10,936 nt of DNA from Acidimicrobiaceae bacterium (GTDB lineage Bacteria; Actinomycetota; Acidimicrobiia; Acidimicrobiales; RAAP-2), in NCBI GenBank assembly GCA_003151555.1, contig PLXU01000120.1, forward strand, positions 268 to 11,203, given 5' to 3'. The translations under genes were made by a program, and so were the position numbers. A model generated the notes under the pieces. The model ran no database searches and was not told the origin of the DNA. It saw nothing but the letters and a program-made list of their open reading frames with translations. This document shows positions 1-4,682 of the stretch, in pieces (within the stretch, counting starts at the first letter, position 1; every line of letters starts with the position of its first letter).

Positions 1-209
1 GTGCCTTCGAAGCGCACCGCCCCCGCCGTCGGTTTCACCATCCGCAGGACAGCCTGAGCGGTGGTGGTCTTGCCACAGCCCGACTCGCCCACGAGGCCCA
101 CGCATTCACCGGGCGCAATCGTCAGGGAAAAGTCGTCCACTGCCGTTGCAAACGTCTTGCGAGTGGCGAACTGGACCTTCAGATTGTTAACGGAGAGCAG
201 CGCGGCCAT
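1..209 (-). CDS. Opp/Dpp-family ABC transporter ATP-binding protein, N-terminal part (runs off the left edge)
   Basis: Only the first 69 codons are in the window. The product opens with a short beta strand (LLSVNNLKVQF), followed by an 'AVDDFSLTIAPGECVGLVGE' segment and a Walker A P-loop, GESGCGKTT, at about residues 41-49. The GESGCGKTT form with 'AVDxxSL' before it is typical of the second ATPase (OppF/DppF-like) of oligopeptide, dipeptide or nickel importers. Such subunits hydrolyse ATP at the inner face of the membrane to drive uptake through two permease subunits. The ABC signature, Walker B and C-terminal oligopeptide-transporter extension lie outside the window, so substrate and D- versus F-type cannot be settled. 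Start is ATG at 209-207, with AGGA about 9-10 nt upstream. The gene follows rnhB on the same strand after 194 bp, which probably holds its own promoter. Confidence 0.88.
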   Translation of the reverse strand, partial: MAALLSVNNLKVQFATRKTFATAVDDFSLTIAPGECVGLVGESGCGKTTTAQAVLRMVKPTAGAVRFEG

Positions 210-218
210 AGTCAGTAA

Positions 219-224
219 ATCCTA
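219..224 (-). promoter_or_regulatory. Possible -10 element (TAGGAT) of the ABC ATPase gene
   Basis: TAGGAT on the minus strand ends 9 nt before the ATG, which would give a transcript with a 5' leader of only a few bases. The same bases contain AGGA, which could instead serve as a ribosome binding site on a longer transcript. No convincing -35 was found. The two readings cannot be separated from sequence alone. Confidence 0.3.
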
Positions 225-270
225 CCCTTCCGGACCAAATCAGTGAATTTTCCAAGCCCGTTCCCGTCGC

Positions 271-289
271 GCGTACGCCGCCCGTACGC
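271..289. repeat. Inverted repeat GCGTAC-N7-GTACGC in the rnhB/ABC gene gap
   Basis: The 194 bp between rnhB and the ABC ATPase gene (210-403) holds no gene I can support. Its clearest structure is this pair of perfect 6-bp arms separated by 7 bp, about 60 bp upstream of the ABC start. A further GCGTACG occurs at about 346-352. It could be an operator for the ABC operon. No T-run follows the repeat, so it does not look like an rnhB terminator. Confidence 0.3.
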
Positions 290-403
290 ACGAGCGTATT
301 TGAGTAACTGCCATGTCTACCACCCGTCGCCTGATGGCGGCGTTGCGTACGGATCGTCGACCAGTTGGGTCCAATTCGCTTGGCGCCTTCGCGCACGTCT
401 CGA

Positions 404-1069
404 TCAGCGCTCGATGGTTGATCCCAGCTGCGGTAGCGACCAAGAGCGTCGATGCCAACGGGTCGGACCGTGTTGGGCCAGGGCCCGGCGATGTTCGAGC
501 GAGCCGTATCCCTTGTTACCGTGCCAGCCGTAGAGCGGCGCCTCGTGATGCAGTTCGCGCATCAGGGCGTCACGTCGGACCTTGGCGAGAATCGCGGCCG
601 CACTGATCGTGGCGCAGCACTGGTCACCCTTGACGATCGTCACCACCGGCAATTCTGCCCACTCCAGTTCCGGCGGCGCCTCGCCAAAACTCATGACCGA
701 CGGCGGTCGCAAAAGGTTGAGCGGCCCATCGATCAGGGCGCGCTGGGGAATCAGCTTCAGCGCACCCAAGGCCCGCTCGGTGGCGACGGCCAGCGCGATA
801 CGCAACCCCCACTGGTCAATCTCTTGCGCCGTCGCGACGCCGACCGCCGCCGCACTCGCCCAGCGCTCGATGAGCGGGACCAGTCGTTCGCGTTCACTGG
901 GCGTGAGCACTTTGGAGTCGGCGAGTCCGGGTGGTGGATCACGCAGCGCGTCCAGCACGACGGCCCCGACCATCAGTGGTCCGGCGAGGGCCCCGCGTCC
1001 GACTTCGTCGATGCCCACCACTGGGCCGGAGCCGAGGGCGACGGCCTCGTACTCGAGCGTGGGCATCAC
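404..1069 (-). CDS. rnhB: Ribonuclease HII
   Basis: Endonuclease that cuts the RNA strand of RNA/DNA hybrids and removes single ribonucleotides misincorporated into DNA; cytoplasmic, metal dependent. The 221-residue product has the family hallmark IDEVGRGALAGP near residues 20-31. By alignment to the E. coli enzyme, the four acidic metal ligands are D21, E22, D114 (in LIDG) and D149 (in KGD). It also has ISAAAILAKV followed by RRD, and HGNKGYGSLEH near the C-terminus, ending in a HRRSW motif. Length matches the family. The start is GTG at 1069-1067 with ATG as the next codon; GTG is preferred because TACCCT lies exactly 6 nt before it. Divergent from cofC with 42 bp between them. In many actinobacteria rnhB lies near rplS/lepB; that context is absent here. 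Confidence 0.96.
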   Translation of the reverse strand: MMPTLEYEAVALGSGPVVGIDEVGRGALAGPLMVGAVVLDALRDPPPGLADSKVLTPSERERLVPLIERWASAAAVGVATAQEIDQWGLRIALAVATERALGALKLIPQRALIDGPLNLLRPPSVMSFGEAPPELEWAELPVVTIVKGDQCCATISAAAILAKVRRDALMRELHHEAPLYGWHGNKGYGSLEHRRALAQHGPTRWHRRSWSLPQLGSTIER

Positions 1070-1075
1070 CCCACA

Positions 1076-1081
1076 AGGGTA
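1076..1081 (-). promoter_or_regulatory. Leaderless-type -10 element (TACCCT) of rnhB
   Basis: TACCCT on the minus strand is followed by exactly 6 nt and then the GTG start. That places the predicted transcription start at the first base of the start codon. There is no Shine-Dalgarno-like sequence. No recognisable -35 was found. Confidence 0.5.
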
Positions 1082-1099
1082 CCGACGAATGCCCTGTCC

Positions 1100-1105
1100 T
1101 AGAGT
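1100..1105 (+). promoter_or_regulatory. Leaderless-type -10 element (TAGAGT) of cofC
   Basis: TAGAGT is followed by GACTGA (6 nt) and the ATG of cofC, so transcription would begin at the A of the start codon. No ribosome binding site precedes the ATG. It faces the rnhB -10 element across 18 bp, so the two promoters overlap in a 42-bp gap and may compete. Confidence 0.5.
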
Positions 1106-1111
1106 GACTGA

Positions 1112-1687
1112 ATGCCAGAACCAGATTCTGTTCGCCGGGTGGTCGTGGTGCCACTCAAGAACTTCGCGGACGCGAAGAGCCGCCTGCGCGAGGTGCTCGA
1201 CGAGGGTGACGTCGAGGCGCTCACGATGCGCCTGGCCCGAACCGTCCTCGCGGCCCTGGAACCGCTCGAGACCGTGGTGGTCTGCGACGACGACCAGGTC
1301 GCCGACTTCGCGACAGAGTGTGGCGTCGACGTGCTACGCACCCCTTCGCGCACGCTCAATGGCGCCGTCGCGCACGCGTACCACGCCATGGACCGCTACG
1401 AGCAGGTCATCATCGTGCACGGAGATTTGCGCAGCCCCGAGGGACTAGGGCGCTTTCAGCCGGGACCGGGCGTGACAATCGTGACCGACCACCACCAGCG
1501 CGGCACCAACGTGATGGCGCTGCCCACGGGTCTGGACTTCCATTTTTCCTACGGAGCCAACTCGGCGCAGCTGCACCAGCGCGAGGCCGAGCGACTCGGC
1601 GTGGCCTGCACGGTCACGACCGACAGCCCATGGCGTTTTGACGTGGACGAACCGGACGATCTCGAATCGAGCCCGGACAGCATTTGA
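1112..1687 (+). CDS. cofC: CofC/FbiD guanylyltransferase of coenzyme F420 biosynthesis
   Basis: Transfers GMP from GTP to a phosphorylated three-carbon acid (2-phospho-L-lactate in archaea, phosphoenolpyruvate in characterised mycobacterial FbiD), making the activated donor for the F420 side chain. The 191-residue product has the nucleotidyltransferase fold signature near the N-terminus, VVVPLKNFADAKSRL (residues 11-25), which resembles the family's VVPVKxxxxAKSRL. It continues with VVVCDD (56-60), a metal-site HGDL (103-106), TDHHQRGTNVMALP (125-138) in place of the usual D(R)xGxGTNALL, and FSYGANSAQLHQREAERLG (145-163). The C-terminus has the expected DVDEPDDL. The other F420 genes (fbiA, fbiB, fbiC) are not in the window. 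The gene ends inside the left arm of a strong terminator. The true three-carbon substrate cannot be read from sequence. Confidence 0.9.
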   Translation: MPEPDSVRRVVVVPLKNFADAKSRLREVLDEGDVEALTMRLARTVLAALEPLETVVVCDDDQVADFATECGVDVLRTPSRTLNGAVAHAYHAMDRYEQVIIVHGDLRSPEGLGRFQPGPGVTIVTDHHQRGTNVMALPTGLDFHFSYGANSAQLHQREAERLGVACTVTTDSPWRFDVDEPDDLESSPDSI

Positions 1688-1710
1688 GGGGGCCTCGCGG
1701 CCCCCTCAAA
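1683..1710. terminator. Perfect bidirectional terminator between cofC and the histone-like gene
   Basis: TTTGAGGGGGCC (1683-1694), a TCGC tetraloop and GGCCCCCTCAAA (1699-1710) form a perfect 12-bp stem, GC-rich at the top and ending in T/A pairs at the base. It contains the cofC stop codon (1685-1687) and lies 25 bp beyond the stop of the convergent histone-like gene. It can therefore stop transcription from both sides. The terminal U-run is short (three) on either strand. Confidence 0.85.
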
Positions 1711-1735
1711 CACCACTCCCCGAAGGGAAATGAAA

Positions 1736-2011
1736 CTACTTGCGCTTTGCTACGCGCTTTACGGCCTTGCGGGCAGGAGCCTTGCGGGCAACCTTCTTCG
1801 CCGCAGGACGCTTCGCAGCAGCCTTCTTGGCAGCAGGACGCTTCTTGGCGGCCTTCTTGGCAGCAGGACGCTTCTTGGCCGGGGCCTTCTTAACGGCCTT
1901 CTTTGCTACTGCTTTCTTGGCCGGAGCCTTCTTCGCGGCCTTCTTTGCTGCAGGACGCTTCTTGGCTACTGCCTTCTTGGCCGGAGCCTTTTTCTTCGCG
2001 GCTATTGCCAC
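1736..2011 (-). CDS. Histone H1-like lysine/alanine-rich DNA-binding protein
   Basis: A 91-residue product built almost wholly of Ala, Lys, Arg, Pro and Val in repeats such as AKKRPAAKKA and AKKAPAKKAV. About 33 residues are Lys and 8 are Arg, with no acidic residue. This matches eukaryotic H1 tails, chlamydial Hc proteins and the C-terminal tail of actinobacterial HU (HupB). Unlike HupB, no folded HU domain precedes the tail. It probably coats or compacts DNA without sequence specificity and should be intrinsically disordered. The start is GTG at 2011-2009, with a strong AAGGAGG (2016-2022) only 4 nt upstream. The coding DNA carries a 30-bp-period direct repeat. It converges on cofC across a strong terminator and is divergent from the coupling ATPase gene. 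Family assignment rests on composition alone. Confidence 0.82.
   Translation of the reverse strand: MAIAAKKKAPAKKAVAKKRPAAKKAAKKAPAKKAVAKKAVKKAPAKKRPAAKKAAKKRPAAKKAAAKRPAAKKVARKAPARKAVKRVAKRK
1821..1879. repeat. Tandem 30-bp-period direct repeat inside the histone-like gene
   Basis: The 29 bases at 1821-1849 recur identically at 1851-1879, and shorter diverged copies flank them. The period of 30 bp equals ten codons (AKKRPAAKKA-type unit), so the repeat is in frame. Copy-number change by slippage would lengthen or shorten the basic tail without a frameshift. Confidence 0.8.
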
Positions 2012-2024
2012 TTGCCCTCCTTGG

Positions 2025-2040
2025 GACTCAACGTTGAATC
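2025..2040. promoter_or_regulatory. Operator-like near-palindrome upstream of the histone-like gene
   Basis: GACTCAACGTTGAATC contains a perfect 10-bp palindrome, TCAACGTTGA (2028-2037), extended to 16 bp with a single mismatched pair (7 of 8 pairs match). It sits just upstream of the Shine-Dalgarno of the histone-like gene, where a bound protein or an RNA hairpin could affect expression. No regulator can be named. Confidence 0.4.
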
Positions 2041-2188
2041 AATTTGGAACCTCGATGACACCAACATGATGACCCCGAATCTGGTACCGCCTCGATTACG
2101 TGAACTCGCCCGTGTACCGCCCAGCTTCGCAGCTGTACGGCGACCAAACGCAGTGCACGGTCCAAACGCGCAGGAGCGCTTCACATCC

Positions 2189-2218
2189 GTGTTGATCACA
2201 ACACTTCGCAAAGCGTTG
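2189..2218. promoter_or_regulatory. Cluster of three GTGTTG-type half-sites
   Basis: GTGTTG (2189-2194), ATCA, then CAACAC (2199-2204) form a perfect 6-bp inverted repeat. The CAACAC arm is also part of CAACACTT (2199-2206), which pairs across CGCA with AAGCGTTG (2211-2218) with one mismatch. One half-site is therefore shared by two overlapping inverted repeats. This suggests a multi-site operator or two alternative hairpins in the divergent promoter region. Function is inferred only. Confidence 0.4.
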
Positions 2219-2243
2219 ACCTCCTCCGCAGAAGGACAAACAA

Positions 2244-2272
2244 AGTTCACTCTCTTTCGAGACCAATGTCAA
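2244..2272 (-). promoter_or_regulatory. Candidate promoter for the histone-like gene
   Basis: On the minus strand a consensus -35 (TTGACA, 2272-2267) is followed by 17 bp and TGAACT (2249-2244), a weak -10 that keeps the first and last T. It would give a long leader of roughly 230 nt that spans both inverted-repeat elements described here. The perfect -35 with correct spacing favours it; the poor -10 and long leader count against it. Confidence 0.3.
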
Positions 2273-2326
2273 GCATTTAGAAATTTATTTCAGTTTTTAT
2301 TTTTTTTGCGACATTTGTTTTTTGTG

Positions 2327-3622
2327 ATGAGTGATGACGGCGTCTACTTAGGACGCGGTCGTAACGGTGACGCGACGAGTGGTGCGCAGCGATCAACATT
2401 GGTGTTGGGTCCGAGTCGCAGTGGAAAAACTTCATCACTCATCATTCCGAATCTCCTGATAACAACGCGTTCTTGCGTGGTGACGTCAACAAAAAATGAT
2501 GTGGTATCACGCATGGCGCGCACGCAACGCGAAGGTGCGACGTTGTTGTTTGATCCGTCGGGAACAGTGATGACGCCACCGAATGTGCAGCGAATTGGTT
2601 ACTCGCCGATTCGCCAATCACGAAGCTGGGATGGCGCAGTTTTGGCGTCGCGCAGCCTGATTGACGTCGCGCGAAGAAGTCGGAGCGAACACGGTGACGA
2701 TCACTGGACCGAACGCGCCGGCGCACTCGTCGCTCCGTTACTGCACGCCGCGGCGCTGCGCAACGAGTCCTTAGGGTCGCTCGCGTCACGCGTGGACGAA
2801 CGATTGAGCGACGACGCCGCCCACGAACTTCACGATCGCTACGGCGATCACCACCCCGCGGTCACGCTGCTGCGCGGCGTACTGGCGACCGAGGAGCGCG
2901 AGCGTTCGAGCATCTGGTCGACGGCCTCGGGCCTCTTCGCGGGCGTGCGCACCGACGCGGCGCGAGCCGCGGCGCGCGAGGCGCCGCTCGACGTGGAGGC
3001 CTTCCTGGCCGGTCCCCACCAGCTGCACATTGTGGCGCCCAGTCGTCACCAGGCCGTGACCATTCCGCTGGTGGTCGGGCTCATTGAAGAGCTGGTACAC
3101 GCGACCTACGACCGTCACGAGCAGGGGGCCCGGCTCCTGCTCTGCCTGGACGAACTGGCCAACGTGGCCCCCCTGCCGCGCCTGGCGGGCATTGTCTCCG
3201 AGGGCGGCGGTCAGGGCGTCTTGACCCTGGCCTGCCTGCAGGATCTCAGCCAGGCCCGCAGTCGCTGGGGGTCGGCCGCCGAAGGCTTTCTTTCGCTCTT
3301 TTCCACCACCGTGGTCCTGCCGGGCATCGCCGACCGGCCCACGCTCGAACTGCTGGCCCAACTTTCGGGGCGTACGCTCGTGCCCACCCCCACCATCCAG
3401 ACTGGCCCCCGGGGCCGCTCGGCCGGCTACTCGACGAGCTGGGTCGAACGCGACAGCGCCACCGTGGGCGAACTGGCTCGGGGACGGCCCGGCTACGGAC
3501 TCGGACTCGACGCGGCCAACACCATGCGCTGGATCGAACTGACGCCGGCGCACGCTCACGAACGTTTTCGCGCTCAGCGCGAGCGCTCCGACCACGAACC
3601 GGAGCGCTCGCGCGAACGTTGA
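2327..3622 (+). CDS. TraG/VirD4-type coupling ATPase lacking a membrane anchor
   Basis: Type IV coupling proteins are RecA/FtsK-like hexameric ATPases that hand a relaxase-DNA complex to a secretion pore. The 431-residue product shows VYLGRG (6-11), Walker A GPSRSGKTS (28-36), a helical segment (about 125-205) in the position of the all-alpha domain, and Walker B LLCLDE with D275/E276. It then has the family's ELANVAPLPRL and SEGGGQGV, a LACLQDLSQ motif (301-309), and TVVLPGIADRPTLELLAQLSG (328-348). TraG proteins normally carry two N-terminal membrane helices; here the Walker A begins at residue 28 and no such segment exists. The ATG lacks a Shine-Dalgarno; GTG (2324) and TTG (2315) are in-frame alternatives. 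The first ~110 codons are less GC-biased than the rest. It converges on and overlaps the relaxase gene by 49 bp. Family is firm; a role in transfer is inferred. Confidence 0.85.
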   Translation: MSDDGVYLGRGRNGDATSGAQRSTLVLGPSRSGKTSSLIIPNLLITTRSCVVTSTKNDVVSRMARTQREGATLLFDPSGTVMTPPNVQRIGYSPIRQSRSWDGAVLASRSLIDVARRSRSEHGDDHWTERAGALVAPLLHAAALRNESLGSLASRVDERLSDDAAHELHDRYGDHHPAVTLLRGVLATEERERSSIWSTASGLFAGVRTDAARAAAREAPLDVEAFLAGPHQLHIVAPSRHQAVTIPLVVGLIEELVHATYDRHEQGARLLLCLDELANVAPLPRLAGIVSEGGGQGVLTLACLQDLSQARSRWGSAAEGFLSLFSTTVVLPGIADRPTLELLAQLSGRTLVPTPTIQTGPRGRSAGYSTSWVERDSATVGELARGRPGYGLGLDAANTMRWIELTPAHAHERFRAQRERSDHEPERSRER

Positions 3623-4650
3623 GTCCAGCGTTCAATCTCCCCCACCTGCAAGGGACGCGGTCCGCGCTCGCGCACCTGACCCGTCATCCTCGCCTGGGCG
3701 GTGCCGATCGTGCGTTCGCGCACCCCGCGCGAATCGCGTAGTTCGGGGTACAGACGGTCAACGCTGCGGTCCAGGTCGGCGGGCGCCTGTCCGAAACTGG
3801 CCGCGTTGGCCCAGGCCGCCACGACGTGTCGGCGCGCGACGTCGTGGCGACCCTCGAGCGAAGCACCAAAGGCGTGTTCGTCCAGCGCGTCGCGCGCGCG
3901 TTGGGGTACGCGTACGGTGCCCTGGGGTTCGAATCGTGTCAGGTCGTCACGCCACTTCTCGATGGTCTCGTCACGTCGCCAGGCCAACTTCTCTCCGCGG
4001 CCCGGGTGGTGTCCTCCCCACAGTGCTCGATAACCCTCGTCGACACCGGCCACGTGCTCTTCGCCGGCGAAGGATCGCCAGGCCATCCAACGCGTGCGCT
4101 GGCCCAGTTCGAAACGCAACGACGACCGATAGAGCGCGTCGGCCGCCGGCGCGTGCGCGAAGAGGGCCCGGCTGTCGAGCACGCTCGTCGCGCCGGCCGG
4201 GCGCGCGCCCACCAAGACGTGATCGTGCAGATGTGGCTCGCCGTGGCGATTGAGCCCGTGGGTGAAGCTCACGATCTGCTCCCAGCGCGCGGGCCGCTCG
4301 CGGTCATCGCCCCCTCGCCGGTCGCGCACCACCAACGCCCTCTCTTCGAGGTAGGTCAGCGTCGCGGCGACGGACGCGCGGTGCGCATCAATCACTCCCG
4401 AAGCCTGGCGGGGGTCGAGGGCGAGCAAAATGGAGATGGGTCGCGGAGCGGCGAGCACGATGTCGTAACCATGGACCTGCGAGCGCGGCGTGCTGGCAAA
4501 CACCCGCTGCACCTCGTCGGGGTCGCGAGAGTCGCCGCGGCCGCGCATCCACCAGCCCGGACCGCCGTCGCGCAGCGTGTCGAGCTCGTGGGCGGGGTCG
4601 TTGGTGAAATAAGTGACATCGGGCGAACGGCGGACAAAAAGACGAAGCAT
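3574..4650 (-). CDS. MobF/TrwC-type relaxase domain protein without helicase
   Basis: Relaxases nick one strand at oriT through a tyrosine that stays covalently bound to the 5' end. The 358-residue product aligns with the TrwC N-terminal domain. It has a GWWMRGRGD segment (32-40) for TrwC's EWQGKGA, and GYDIVLAAPRPIS (61-73) for GLDLTFSAPKSVS including the catalytic-site Asp (D63). The metal-binding histidines are H131, H142 and H144 in THGLNRHGEPHLHDH, with the same 11- and 2-residue spacing as TrwC H150/H161/H163. Only one N-terminal tyrosine is seen (Y14, followed by F15), against the YY...YY pairs of TrwC. No C-terminal helicase follows; the tail is Arg/Ser/Glu-rich. ATG 4650 is preferred over an in-frame TTG at 4674 because GAGAGG lies about 7 nt upstream. 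It lies 32 bp downstream of pafBC on the same strand. Confidence 0.85.
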   Translation of the reverse strand: MLRLFVRRSPDVTYFTNDPAHELDTLRDGGPGWWMRGRGDSRDPDEVQRVFASTPRSQVHGYDIVLAAPRPISILLALDPRQASGVIDAHRASVAATLTYLEERALVVRDRRGGDDRERPARWEQIVSFTHGLNRHGEPHLHDHVLVGARPAGATSVLDSRALFAHAPAADALYRSSLRFELGQRTRWMAWRSFAGEEHVAGVDEGYRALWGGHHPGRGEKLAWRRDETIEKWRDDLTRFEPQGTVRVPQRARDALDEHAFGASLEGRHDVARRHVVAAWANAASFGQAPADLDRSVDRLYPELRDSRGVRERTIGTAQARMTGQVRERGPRPLQVGEIERWTQRSRERSGSWSERSR

Positions 4651-4654
4651 CGGA

Positions 4655-4669
4655 CACCTCTCAGAGGTG
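4655..4669. promoter_or_regulatory. Perfect inverted repeat covering the relaxase ribosome binding site
   Basis: CACCTCT-C-AGAGGTG is a perfect palindrome with 7-bp arms and a one-base centre, placed 5 bp before the relaxase ATG. On the minus strand it includes the Shine-Dalgarno-like GAGAGG. It could be an operator for autoregulation or a relaxase binding site. A stem forming in the mRNA would also hide the ribosome binding site. No T-run follows, so it is not a standard terminator for pafBC. Confidence 0.5.
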
Positions 4670-4682
4670 CCCAACGGTCGCC

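Larger units (their letters stand above)
2012..2326. other. Divergent intergenic region between the histone-like gene and the coupling ATPase gene
   Basis: No gene can be supported in these 315 bp. From left to right it holds: the histone-like gene's Shine-Dalgarno (2016-2022); a near-palindrome at 2025-2040; a cluster of inverted half-sites at 2189-2218; a candidate minus-strand promoter at 2244-2272; and a markedly AT-rich stretch from about 2270 to 2326, with T-runs, directly before the ATPase start. The AT-rich end contrasts sharply with the GC-rich surroundings. Confidence 0.7.

Noticed and set aside
240..458. Minus-strand open frames in the gap between rnhB and the ABC gene
   Set aside because: One overlaps the end of rnhB and another the start of the ABC gene; neither shows conserved motifs or a ribosome binding site that stands out.
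1821..1879. Regular 30-bp repeats considered as a CRISPR array
   Set aside because: The repeats are tandem with no unique spacers and are in frame with a Lys/Ala-rich protein.
2002..2250. Minus-strand open frame of about 82 codons upstream of the histone-like gene
   Set aside because: It overlaps the histone-like start and its strong ribosome binding site, shows no recognisable motif, and covers inverted repeats that look regulatory.
1730..2326. In-frame upstream extension of the coupling ATPase frame, giving a protein of about 630 residues
   Set aside because: Most of the extension is antisense to the histone-like gene and its translation is Leu/Arg-rich without family similarity; the TraG-like sequence begins at about 2327.
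4651..4674. TTG at 4674 as relaxase start, adding eight residues
   Set aside because: The extra residues (MGTSERCP) fall in the palindrome and ribosome-binding region; ATG at 4650 has GAGAGG at proper distance and matches the family N-terminus.
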